Under the pieces are notes generated by a model. It was not told the origin of the DNA, did not search any database, and saw only the letters and a program-made list of their open reading frames with translations. 64,000 nt of DNA from Phreatobacter aquaticus (GTDB lineage: Bacteria > Pseudomonadota > Alphaproteobacteria > Rhizobiales > Phreatobacteraceae): NCBI RefSeq assembly GCF_005160265.1, contig NZ_CP039865.1:3682828-3746827 (forward strand). Reading direction: 5' to 3'. Below, one piece after another: positions 1 to 8,046 of the stretch (position 1 is its first letter; each line of letters opens with the position of its first letter). A program made the position numbers and the translations under genes.

Positions 1-1
1 C

Positions 2-1153
2 GTGCCGGTGAACCAGCTCATCGCTGTGATCGCTGCCGAGGGCGAGGATCCGAAGTCGATCACGGGTGGGGCAGGGGCCAAGAAGTCGGCCGCGCCTGCC
101 GCTGCTCCGGCTGCACCTGCCGCCGCAACTTCTGCCGCTCCGGCACCGGCAGCGCCGACACTCCTTCCGCCGGCCCCCGCCAGCATTGCCCAGGCGGCCT
201 CCGGCATCCGGCTGTTCGCCTCGCCCCTTGCTAAGCGCATTGCCAGCCTCGAGGGCATCGACCTCAGCCAGGTAGTGGGCTCGGGCCCGCACGGTCGCAT
301 TGTCGAGCGCGACGTGAAGGCCGCGGCAGCCGGTGGTGCGGCGAAGGCTGCTCCGGCAGCGGCACCGTCTGCGGCAGCACCAGCGACGGCGCCGAAGCCT
401 GCGGCCGTCGCCGGCCCGTCGGACGAGGCCATCAAGAAGCTGTTCGAGCCGGGGTCCTACGAGGAGATCCCGCACGACAACATGCGCAAGGTGATTGCCC
501 GCCGCCTGATGGAGGCGAAATCCACCATTCCGCATTTCTACCTGACGATCGACTGCGAGCTGGATGCCTTGCTGGCGCTGCGCGAGCAGATCAACAAGGC
601 CGCGCCCGTCAAGGACGGCACACCCGCCTACAAGCTGTCGGTCAATGACATGGTCATCAAGGCCCATGCCATGGCGCTGCGCGCCGTGCCCGACGCCAAT
701 GTCTCCTGGACCGATGGCGCGATGCTGAAGCACAAGCATGCCGATATCGGCGTCGCCGTCTCGATCCCCGGCGGGCTGATCACGCCAGTGATCCGCGATG
801 CCTGCCACAAGACCCTGTCGACCATTTCAAACGAGATGAAGGACCTGGCCGCCCGCGCCAAGGCCCGCAAGCTGAAGCCCGAGGAATTCCAGGGCGGCAC
901 GTCGGCGGTGTCCAATCTCGGCATGTTCGGCATCAAGGACTTCGCGGCCGTCATCAACCCGCCGCACGCGACCATTCTCGCGGTAGGCGCTGGTGAGCAG
1001 CGCGTGGTCGTCAAGGCCGGTCAGCCGGCTGTCGCGATTGTCATGAGCGTGACGCTATCGACCGACCACCGTGCGGTCGATGGCGCGCTCGGCGCAGAGC
1101 TGCTTCAGGCCTTCAAGCGCTACATCGAAAATCCGATGGGGATGCTCGTCTGA
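2..1153 (+). CDS. pdhC: Dihydrolipoamide acetyltransferase, PDH complex E2 (5' part missing)
   Basis: Acetyl-transferring core of the pyruvate dehydrogenase complex, which passes acetyl groups from lipoyl arms to CoA. The 383 visible codons run in frame from the first bases of the window with no natural start, so the lipoyl domain(s) lie upstream. Visible parts in order: an Ala/Pro-rich linker, the peripheral subunit-binding domain (FASPLAKRIASLEGIDL to GRIVERDV, about residues 72-105), a second Ala/Pro linker, and the catalytic 2-oxoacid dehydrogenase acyltransferase domain from about residue 150. The active-site signature DHRAVDG is near the C-terminus. lpdA lies about 1 kb downstream on the same strand, as expected of a pdh operon. 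Truncated only by the window edge. Confidence 0.95.
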   Translation: MPVNQLIAVIAAEGEDPKSITGGAGAKKSAAPAAAPAAPAAATSAAPAPAAPTLLPPAPASIAQAASGIRLFASPLAKRIASLEGIDLSQVVGSGPHGRIVERDVKAAAAGGAAKAAPAAAPSAAAPATAPKPAAVAGPSDEAIKKLFEPGSYEEIPHDNMRKVIARRLMEAKSTIPHFYLTIDCELDALLALREQINKAAPVKDGTPAYKLSVNDMVIKAHAMALRAVPDANVSWTDGAMLKHKHADIGVAVSIPGGLITPVIRDACHKTLSTISNEMKDLAARAKARKLKPEEFQGGTSAVSNLGMFGIKDFAAVINPPHATILAVGAGEQRVVVKAGQPAVAIVMSVTLSTDHRAVDGALGAELLQAFKRYIENPMGMLV

Positions 1154-1173
1154 GGGCGGAGCCGGGCGGTGCG

Positions 1174-1590
1174 ATGAAGACCTTCCTGACCCTGGTACTG
1201 GCCTTCGTCCTCTCGCTGTTCGCTGGCGGCATGGTCGTTCAGATCGTTGCCGAGGCCGTCCGCGGCGACGAGGCCTTCATCATCGCCTATGCGGTCATGC
1301 CGGTTTTCGTCACCCTTTCCATGCTGGTGCTGACCATCGTCTACAAGATCACCCATCGCGCCAGGGCGGTAGGCCTGGCCGCCGGCGTGATGGCAGGCCT
1401 GCTGCTCCTGGCCGCGACTGGCGCCATCCTGTTCGACTACGCCGCCACGGGCAGCCGGATCTGGGCGCGCAGCGTGCCGTTATTCGGAAGCGTCGCGGTG
1501 GGCGGCAGTCTGGCGGTAGCCATTCAATATTGGCTCCTCCGCCGGCGCGCGCTCCAGCGAGCCGGTGAGACTGGCGGGATCGCGCCATGA
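1174..1590 (+). CDS. Small integral membrane protein, unknown function
   Basis: 138 residues with about four hydrophobic segments: an N-terminal one with a run of Leu/Val, then segments around residues 36-58, 65-88 and 108-122, and a basic C-terminus. No catalytic motif is visible. The gene starts 20 bp after pdhC with a GGGCGG-like purine stretch upstream, and its stop overlaps the start of the next gene (ATGA), so the two are probably translated together within the pdh operon. I do not recognise a family; a structural or accessory membrane role is only a guess. Confidence 0.7.
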   Translation: MKTFLTLVLAFVLSLFAGGMVVQIVAEAVRGDEAFIIAYAVMPVFVTLSMLVLTIVYKITHRARAVGLAAGVMAGLLLLAATGAILFDYAATGSRIWARSVPLFGSVAVGGSLAVAIQYWLLRRRALQRAGETGGIAP

Positions 1591-2087
1591 ACGGAGCCGG
1601 TCGCAATCTCTTGCCGATCGTCTCGCTCTGCGTTGCGGGAATGTCGTTTGCCGCCGCCGGCTATCAGTCCTATTCGCACCACCGCAATCTCGAGATCGTC
1701 CAGCGCAACGTGATCCGCGCCGAATTTCTGCGCACCTGCCGCGAGATCATCGAGGCCTATTTCGCGGTGAAGATGCGCGCCTATGCGATGAACGAAGCGG
1801 TCATCGCGCAGGGCCGCGGGCCAGACGTGGTCGATCCCCTGATCCAGCGCGAGGTTGAGGGGCAGGTTTTCAAGTTCGGCGCTCTCGGCACGTTCCTCGC
1901 CAATTTCCGTGAGGATGGCAGTATCCGCGAGCGCTACACACAACTGTCCTGGAAGCTGCTCGCCATTGTCCGCGAGAGCTACAAGCAGCCGCGCGTGACG
2001 TTCGACCAAGCCTATGCCGAGGCCGATACCCTGTTCGGCGACATGAACGAGGACTGCGCAAGGACCGCGCGGCTCTCCATCCTCTGA
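1587..2087 (+). CDS. Hypothetical protein with N-terminal membrane anchor
   Basis: 166 residues. A hydrophobic segment at about residues 8-26 (LLPIVSLCVAGMSFAAAGY) is followed by a soluble, mainly helical, charged domain with two Cys (the RTCREI region and EDCARTARL at the end). It overlaps the preceding membrane-protein gene by 4 bp and lies 31 bp before lpdA. The protein is likely a single-pass protein with its bulk on one side of the membrane. No family was recognised. Confidence 0.65.
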   Translation: MNGAGRNLLPIVSLCVAGMSFAAAGYQSYSHHRNLEIVQRNVIRAEFLRTCREIIEAYFAVKMRAYAMNEAVIAQGRGPDVVDPLIQREVEGQVFKFGALGTFLANFREDGSIRERYTQLSWKLLAIVRESYKQPRVTFDQAYAEADTLFGDMNEDCARTARLSIL

Positions 2088-2118
2088 CCCGTATCGATCA
2101 GTAGAAAGGCCCAGCGCC

Positions 2119-3558
2119 ATGTCCTCTTACGACATCATCGTCATCGGCGGCGGCCCCGGCGGCTATGTCGCGGCGATCCGCGCGGCACAGCTTGGCTTCA
2201 AGACGGCCGTCATCGAGCGCGAACATCTCGGCGGCATCTGCCTCAACTGGGGCTGTATCCCGACGAAAGCGCTGCTGCGCTCGGCGGAGGTGTTCCACTA
2301 CGCGACCCACGCCAAGGATTACGGCCTGACGCTGAACGGCACGATGACCTTCGATCCGGCTGCCGTGGTGAAGCGTTCCCGTGGCGTCTCGGCGCAGCTC
2401 AACGGCGGTGTCGGCTTCCTCCTGAAGAAGAACAAGGTGGATGTCATCTGGGGCGAGGCGAAGATCGCCAAGGTCGGCCAGGTCGTGGTTTCCGCTCCCA
2501 CCAAGCCCGCTGTGCAACCGCAAACGCCGCCGCCCAAGGGCACGCTGGGCGCTGGCACCTATTCCGCGAAGAACATCATCGTCGCAACCGGCGCCCGGCC
2601 GCGGGTCCTTCCGGGCATCGAGCCGGACGGCAAGCTGATCTGGACCTATTTCGAGGCCATGGTTCCGGAAACCTTCCCCAAGAGCCTGATCGTCATGGGC
2701 TCGGGCGCCATCGGCATCGAGTTCGCCTCGTTCTATCGCACGATGGGTGCCGAGGTGACGGTGGTCGAGGTTCTCCCCCAGATCATGCCGGTGGAGGATG
2801 CCGAGATCGCGGCCATTGCCCGCAAGCGCTTCGAGAAGCAGGGCATCAAGATCCTGACCTCGACCAAGGTGACCAAGGTCGAGAAAAGTGCCAATGGCGT
2901 CACCGCCACGGTCGAGGACGAGAAGGGTGCGAAACAGACACTCTCAGCCGATCGCCTCATCTCGGCCGTCGGCGTGGTCGGCAATATCGAGAACCTCGGG
3001 CTGGAGGCCCTTGGCGTCACGATCGATCGGGGCACGGTCAAGACCGATGGCCTCGGCCGCACCAATGTTCCCGGCATCTATGCCATCGGCGATGTCGCCG
3101 GCCCGCCGATGCTCGCCCACAAGGCCGAGCATGAGGGCACGCTCTGCGTCGAGGCGATCAAGGGCCTGCCAGCCCACGCCATGGACAAGCTGAAGATCCC
3201 AGGCTGCACCTATTGCCACCCGCAGGTCGCCTCCGTCGGCCTGACGGAAGCCAAGGCCAAGGAGGCCGGCTATTCCCTGAAAGTCGGGCGCTTCCCGTTC
3301 GTCGGCAATGGCAAGGCCATCGCGCTTGGCGAGCCGGATGGTCTGGTGAAGACCATTTTCGACGCCAAGACCGGCAAGCTTCTCGGGGCCCATCTGGTCG
3401 GCGCCGAAGTCACCGAACTGGTGCAGGGCTTCGTCATCGCGATGAATCTGGAGACGACGGAAGAAGACCTGATCCATGCGGTCTTTCCGCATCCGACGCT
3501 GTCGGAGACCATGCACGAGAGCGTTCTCGATGCCTATGGCCGCGTGATTCACACGTGA
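2119..3558 (+). CDS. lpdA: Dihydrolipoamide dehydrogenase (E3)
   Basis: FAD flavoprotein that reoxidises dihydrolipoamide and reduces NAD+. The N-terminal FAD dinucleotide fold reads GGGPGGYVAAIRAAQLG, and the redox-active disulfide motif GGICLNWGCIPTKALL sits near residue 40. A second Rossmann motif (GSGAIGIEF) binds NAD, followed by the FAD motif YAIGDVAG. The C-terminal dimerisation domain carries the catalytic dyad in HPTLSETMHE. At 479 residues it has a Pro-rich insert (around residues 130-150, PTKPAVQPQTPPPKG) that I know from PDH-associated E3 proteins of alphaproteobacteria. Its position after pdhC assigns it to pyruvate dehydrogenase. Confidence 0.95.
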   Translation: MSSYDIIVIGGGPGGYVAAIRAAQLGFKTAVIEREHLGGICLNWGCIPTKALLRSAEVFHYATHAKDYGLTLNGTMTFDPAAVVKRSRGVSAQLNGGVGFLLKKNKVDVIWGEAKIAKVGQVVVSAPTKPAVQPQTPPPKGTLGAGTYSAKNIIVATGARPRVLPGIEPDGKLIWTYFEAMVPETFPKSLIVMGSGAIGIEFASFYRTMGAEVTVVEVLPQIMPVEDAEIAAIARKRFEKQGIKILTSTKVTKVEKSANGVTATVEDEKGAKQTLSADRLISAVGVVGNIENLGLEALGVTIDRGTVKTDGLGRTNVPGIYAIGDVAGPPMLAHKAEHEGTLCVEAIKGLPAHAMDKLKIPGCTYCHPQVASVGLTEAKAKEAGYSLKVGRFPFVGNGKAIALGEPDGLVKTIFDAKTGKLLGAHLVGAEVTELVQGFVIAMNLETTEEDLIHAVFPHPTLSETMHESVLDAYGRVIHT

Positions 3559-3646
3559 TCGCTCCATCATCCGGATGCCTCCCGAGTAGACGCCCGAGAT
3601 AGGGCATTTACGCTTGGTCCTTCTGGGGGACGGTTGGAGGCCAATC

Positions 3647-4414
3647 ATGACGAGGGCGATCGCGCGGGCGGCAATTGGTTTGGTCATGATGCTGACTGGC
3701 ATGTCTGGCCTTGCCCATGCCTGTTCGGCGCCCAGTTGTGCCAACGGCCTTGCTTACCAGGCCTATGGGCCTGCTCAGGCACGAACCTTGGCCGTGTTCG
3801 TGCATGGCGATGTCTCCTCCGGCGGTCCGGCCGACTATATGTATCGCTACGCGCAATCCTTTGCGGCGGGGCGGCGCGACGTGGCGGCGGTGGCCCTGCT
3901 TCGGCCGGGCTACTATGATCGGGTGGGCAACCGGTCCGCCGGATCGGACGGCGGTCGTCGCGACACCTTCGATGCTGGATCCATTCGCACCATCGCGGGC
4001 GCCATCCGCGAGCTAAAGGCAAAGTACGGAGCCCAGCGGGTTATCGCGCTGGGACATTCAGGCGGCGCTGGTGTCCTAGGCGTCATCGCCGGAAACTCCG
4101 GCGGCCTGCTCAACGGCGTGGTGCTCGCCTCCTGTCCATGCGACGTCCAGGCTTGGCGCGCGTCGCGCGGCAGTGGGCGCGGCTTCTCGTCCCTGTCACC
4201 GGTTGACTACATCAGCGGTGTGCCAAGCTCTACGGCCATCGTCGCTGTAACCGGCGCAGGTGACACCAATACGCGACCGGCCTTGGCCGAAGATTACGTG
4301 GCCCGCGCCAGGGCGGCCGGACGGAACGCCCGGGTGGAGATCGTTGCGGGCGGCCATGGCTTCGGCAGCGTCGCCGGCCCCTCAGTCCGCGCGCTCACCG
4401 GCATGGCGCGCTAA
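3647..4414 (+). CDS. Exported alpha/beta-hydrolase-like protein
   Basis: 255 residues from the ATG preceded by TTGGAGG. An N-terminal signal peptide (hydrophobic stretch ending near LAHACS) precedes a domain with a nucleophile-elbow sequence GHSGGAG, an upstream AVFVHGD strand/oxyanion region, an Asp in a VTGAGDTNTRP loop and a C-terminal His in AGGHGFGS. That layout fits an alpha/beta hydrolase with a Ser-Asp-His triad. The substrate is unknown. It stands alone, 88 bp after lpdA and convergent with the L,D-transpeptidase gene. Confidence 0.7.
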   Translation: MTRAIARAAIGLVMMLTGMSGLAHACSAPSCANGLAYQAYGPAQARTLAVFVHGDVSSGGPADYMYRYAQSFAAGRRDVAAVALLRPGYYDRVGNRSAGSDGGRRDTFDAGSIRTIAGAIRELKAKYGAQRVIALGHSGGAGVLGVIAGNSGGLLNGVVLASCPCDVQAWRASRGSGRGFSSLSPVDYISGVPSSTAIVAVTGAGDTNTRPALAEDYVARARAAGRNARVEIVAGGHGFGSVAGPSVRALTGMAR

Positions 4415-4598
4415 TCATTCGTCCCGTACCGAGCGCGCCGTCCTGCTCCAAGCCCTGGTAGCGAAGGTCACCCGTGCCATTCATCACGACATTGAATGGG
4501 ATCGCGGTCCTATGGGGTCAAAGTCCTATCTCCAGGCGCATTTCTGCCGCATGTCGGATCGCTGCAAAGCGCCTGCGGCGCTTAGCAGCGCTCCGCCA

Positions 4599-5264
4599 TC
4601 AGGCGCCAGCCGTTCCTGGCAGGATCACTGCACGGGTACCGGTCGGCACACGCCGGTAGAGGTCGATGATGTCCTGGTTCATGAAGCGGATGCAGCCGGA
4701 CGACACCATCGTTCCAATCGTCCAGGGCTCGGTCGTGCCATGCAGACGATAGAGCGTGTCGCGATTGCCCCGATAGAGATAGAGCGCCCGCGGCCCGAGC
4801 GGATTGGTCGGACCAGGCGGCATGCCGGCGGAGAAGGGTCCGTAACGCTCCGGTTCGCGACGGATCATGTCCTGCGTCGGGGTCCAGCGGGGCCATTCGG
4901 CGCGGCGACCGATAGTGGCCTCGCCCGTCAGGTTGAATCCTTCTTCCTTGCCGACACCGACGCCGTAGCGCATGGCCCGGCCGCCTTCCATGACGAGATA
5001 GGCATGGCGTTCGTTGGGATCGACCACGATTGTGCCCGGTTGCTCCCGCGTCTGATAGCGGACTTCGCGGCGCCAGAAGCGCTCGTCCACCTGGCTGAGG
5101 TCGACCGCTGGGACAGGGTAGGGCTCACCCGTCACTTCGCCATACATGGCCAGATAGGCCGGGTCGAACTGCGGACCGATGGCGGTTTCGGGGCGGGGAC
5201 CGGTGGCGCATCCGGTCAGAACGACGGGCGCTGCGGCGACGAAAAGGCGACGGGATATGATCAT
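4599..5264 (-). CDS. L,D-transpeptidase (YkuD domain) lipoprotein
   Basis: 221 residues. The N-terminus (MIISRRLFVAAAPVVLTGCATG) is a lipoprotein signal with lipobox LTGC, and the RR may allow Tat export. The YkuD catalytic signature is clear: the His region YRLHGTTEPWTIG followed by SSGCIRF, whose Cys is the nucleophile. Such enzymes make 3-3 peptidoglycan cross-links or attach proteins to peptidoglycan in the periplasm; which of these this one does cannot be read from the sequence. It is transcribed toward the hydrolase gene and away from rimO. Confidence 0.9.
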   Translation of the reverse strand: MIISRRLFVAAAPVVLTGCATGPRPETAIGPQFDPAYLAMYGEVTGEPYPVPAVDLSQVDERFWRREVRYQTREQPGTIVVDPNERHAYLVMEGGRAMRYGVGVGKEEGFNLTGEATIGRRAEWPRWTPTQDMIRREPERYGPFSAGMPPGPTNPLGPRALYLYRGNRDTLYRLHGTTEPWTIGTMVSSGCIRFMNQDIIDLYRRVPTGTRAVILPGTAGA

Positions 5265-5395
5265 TGCGACGAAGAACTCCGGAACCGACGAACAGTTCCC
5301 TGCGGGGAAAGGCTCGTTAGCACCGGAGAATGGGGAGGAAAGATGACGATCGCGTGAGGCATCAGCACCACGCTTTTACCTGTTGCTGCAATGCA

Positions 5396-6706
5396 TCACA
5401 GGCTGGCGTGGAGATCGTATTCCGTCGCCCGGTCGATTTTGACAGTCACGAATTCGCCAAGCTGAAGCTTGCGCTTGGTGTGGATGTAGACGGCACCGTC
5501 GATCTCCGGCGCATCGCCCTTGGAGCGAGCCTTGACGACGGTTGTCCCGAGCTCGTCGACCATCACCTGCTGGCGGGTACCCACCTTGCGCTTCAGGCGT
5601 TTGGCCGAAATTTCGGCCTGCTTCTTCATGAAGCGGTGCCACCGGCGGTCCATGACCTCGGGCGCCACGTGATCTGGCAGGTCGTTCGAGGTCGCGCCAG
5701 CAACCGGCTCGTATTTGAAGCAGCCAACGCGATCGAGGCCGACCTCGTCGAGCCAGTCGAGCAGGAACTGGAACTCCTCTTCGGTCTCGCCGGGAAAGCC
5801 TGTGATGAATGTGGAGCGGATCGTCAGGTCGGGGCACATGTCGCGCCAGCGACGGATACGCTCAGCGGTCTTTTCCTGATGCGCCGGACGTTTCATGCGC
5901 CTGAGCACGTCGGGATGGGCATGCTGGAAGGGAATGTCGATATAGGGGAGGATCTTGCCCGCGGCCATCAACGGGATGACCTCGTCGACATGCGGGTAGG
6001 GATAGACATATTGCATCCGCACCCAGACGCCGAGCTCGCCGAGGGCCTGGGCGAGGTCCAGGAACTTCGTCCGCCAGTTCCGGTCGCGCCAGCGGCTTTC
6101 GGCATATTTCACATCGACGCCATAGGCGGATGTATCCTGGCTGATCACCATGATTTCTTTGACGCCGGCGGCGACCAGCTTCTCCGCCTCGACCATCACC
6201 TCGCCCAGCGGGCGTGACACGAGATCGCCGCGCAGCTTCGGAATGATGCAGAACGTGCAGCGATTGTTGCAGCCTTCGGAAATCTTCAGATAGGCGTAGT
6301 GGCGCGGCGTCAGCTTGATCCCCTGCGGCGGCACCAGATCGAGGAACGGCTTGTGCTGCGGCGGTACGGCTTCATGGACAGCCGCAAGCACGCTTTCATA
6401 TTGCTGCGGTCCGCTGATCGCGAGCACGGAGGGGTGAACCGCGCGAATCTGCTCCGGCTCGGCGCCCATACAGCCGGTGACGATGACCCGGCCATTGTCC
6501 TTCAGTGCATCGCCGATCGCCGCCAGGCTCTCAGCCTTCGCACTGTCGAGGAAACCGCAGGTGTTGACCAGTACCAGGTCGGCGCCCTGATGCGTGCGCG
6601 ACAGGTCATAGCCTTCGGCACGCAGCCGGGTGATGATGCGTTCGCTGTCAACAAGCGCCTTCGGGCACCCGAGCGAAACGAAGGAAATCTTAGGGGCGGC
6701 AGTCAT
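5396..6706 (-). CDS. rimO: Ribosomal protein S12 methylthiotransferase RimO
   Basis: Radical-SAM enzyme that methylthiolates the conserved aspartate of ribosomal protein uS12. The N-terminal UPF0004 domain ([17 protein letters not shown], with Cys in VNTCGF and TGCMG) binds the auxiliary 4Fe-4S cluster. The radical-SAM motif CNNRCTFC is in the middle, and a TRAM domain ends the protein. A longer frame opens 28 codons upstream (6790), but the start here, directly before [16 protein letters not shown], gives 436 residues, close to the family length. The [12 protein letters not shown] sequence separates RimO from MiaB. Confidence 0.93.
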   Translation of the reverse strand: MTAAPKISFVSLGCPKALVDSERIITRLRAEGYDLSRTHQGADLVLVNTCGFLDSAKAESLAAIGDALKDNGRVIVTGCMGAEPEQIRAVHPSVLAISGPQQYESVLAAVHEAVPPQHKPFLDLVPPQGIKLTPRHYAYLKISEGCNNRCTFCIIPKLRGDLVSRPLGEVMVEAEKLVAAGVKEIMVISQDTSAYGVDVKYAESRWRDRNWRTKFLDLAQALGELGVWVRMQYVYPYPHVDEVIPLMAAGKILPYIDIPFQHAHPDVLRRMKRPAHQEKTAERIRRWRDMCPDLTIRSTFITGFPGETEEEFQFLLDWLDEVGLDRVGCFKYEPVAGATSNDLPDHVAPEVMDRRWHRFMKKQAEISAKRLKRKVGTRQQVMVDELGTTVVKARSKGDAPEIDGAVYIHTKRKLQLGEFVTVKIDRATEYDLHASL

Positions 6707-6808
6707 CGCGGCAGCTTTCGGGGCGGCGGCAGCCCAAGGCTGCCTGCGGAGCGCGGCACATAGGCGAAAGCAGCTCCATGCACAAGGCAAACGCGGGTCA
6801 GTGACCCG

Positions 6809-7267
6809 CTACTCGATGTTGCAGGCCTCATGAATGAGTTCTGAGCGCTGACGCAGAGGTGTGAGGTCGTAGGTCTGTTCGACACCGGCAAAGGAGAAGA
6901 AAACCTTGGTTGCGCCCGTGAGGTCACTCAGCAGGCGCTGCGTATCGGGGGCTGCTACAAGCGCGAGGTTGCCGGAGATGCGCCAACGCAGCGGCCGCGG
7001 CGGCTCCGCGTCCACCCGGTAGATCCCCTCGACCAGCAAGGTGCTCGGCAGCATCCGGTAACCCGGCGAAAACGACACGAGACCGATGCCGTGGCTGCAG
7101 ACGATGCTCAGGCGCTCGCCGGAACTGCGATAGGAGATTTCGAGGCTTGCAGACGATTGCGGGGTGGCCGGGACATGCTGAATGTCCCACTGCGCCCATG
7201 CCAGCGTCGGGCACAGGCAGAGCGCGGCGACGAGACAGATAAAGGGGGGCTTCGACAGGCGTGCCAT
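6809..7267 (-). CDS. Small exported protein, unknown function
   Basis: 152 residues from the chosen ATG; a TTG start 8 codons upstream (7291) is possible. The N-terminus is a standard Sec signal peptide ending at AWA-QW, so the product is probably periplasmic. The rest is beta-rich with two Cys (LSIVCSHGIG and the IHEACNIE end). I recognise no family. It lies upstream of rimO on the same strand with a gap of about 100 bp. Confidence 0.6.
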   Translation of the reverse strand: MARLSKPPFICLVAALCLCPTLAWAQWDIQHVPATPQSSASLEISYRSSGERLSIVCSHGIGLVSFSPGYRMLPSTLLVEGIYRVDAEPPRPLRWRISGNLALVAAPDTQRLLSDLTGATKVFFSFAGVEQTYDLTPLRQRSELIHEACNIE

Positions 7268-7567
7268 CGGGTTCCGCGGGGGATAGATCAACTCATATAG
7301 CAGGAGCCCTGTTGGCGAGGGAACCCTGACGACGGCACCGTCAGCACCCGTCCTTGGCTATGTTTCACGGGATATAGCCGGTCACGATTGGTTGAGCCTG
7401 CAATCGATTGACGCACCGGCACCCGCAGACCAGACTTCGACCCAAGAAGGTTTCTGATGAACCGGGGCGGCGCTCCGGTCGCAGCCGTCAATGTCAAGGT
7501 TGCCGCAAGCGAACTGGCAAGCCCTGCCACTTCGCCAAGCACCGCAAGACGATCCCAGGGGAACGCC
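7268..7567. other. Intergenic region between divergent genes
   Basis: About 300 bp between the small exported protein (minus strand) and the molybdenum hydroxylase operon (plus strand). It should contain promoters in both directions, but I see no convincing -35/-10 pair, operator palindrome or RNA gene. A longer reading frame runs into iorA from 7457, but the conserved 2Fe-2S protein begins only at 7568, just after an AGGGG ribosome-binding site. Confidence 0.5.
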
Positions 7568-8020
7568 ATGCCGAAGCTCTCGATCAACGGGAAGATCCAC
7601 GACATCACCGTCGAGGACGATACGCCGCTGCTGTGGGTCATCCGCGAGCAGGTTGGTCTCACAGGAACCAAATATGGTTGCGGCGTTGCGGCTTGTGGAG
7701 CCTGCACGGTGCATATCGACGGGCAGCCGGTGCGCTCCTGCTCGATGCCGGTGAGCGCCGTGACTGAAACCCAAAAGATCACCACGATCGAGGGCCTGTC
7801 GGCGGATTCGACCCACGCCCTGCAAAAGGCCTGGGTGGCGCTCGACGTTCCCCAGTGCGGCTATTGCCAATCGGGGATGATCATGGCCGCAGCGGCCCTG
7901 CTGGCAACCAATCCGAAGCCGACTGACGCGGATATCGACGCCGAAATGACCAATATCTGCCGCTGCGGCACCTATAATCGGGTGCGCGCCGCCATCCACA
8001 TGGCCGCCAATAACGGTTGA
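7568..8020 (+). CDS. iorA: Isoquinoline 1-oxidoreductase-type small subunit, 2x[2Fe-2S]
   Basis: 150 residues, electron-transfer subunit of a xanthine-oxidase-family molybdenum hydroxylase. The plant-type ferredoxin domain has the Cys pattern [17 protein letters not shown]...RSC, and the second cluster domain has CGYCQSGM and CRCGTYNRV. There is no signal peptide; proteins of this type are usually exported together with the Tat-signal-bearing large subunit. The start at MPKLSING follows AGGGGAACGCC. It is followed 26 bp later by the large subunit. Confidence 0.88.
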   Translation: MPKLSINGKIHDITVEDDTPLLWVIREQVGLTGTKYGCGVAACGACTVHIDGQPVRSCSMPVSAVTETQKITTIEGLSADSTHALQKAWVALDVPQCGYCQSGMIMAAAALLATNPKPTDADIDAEMTNICRCGTYNRVRAAIHMAANNG

Positions 8021-8046
8021 ACCGACAGGATCTGAGGAGGCTCTCA

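Noticed and set aside
4260-5357. 365-residue frame opposite the L,D-transpeptidase
   Set aside because: No motif; the minus-strand protein has a lipobox and a complete YkuD active site.
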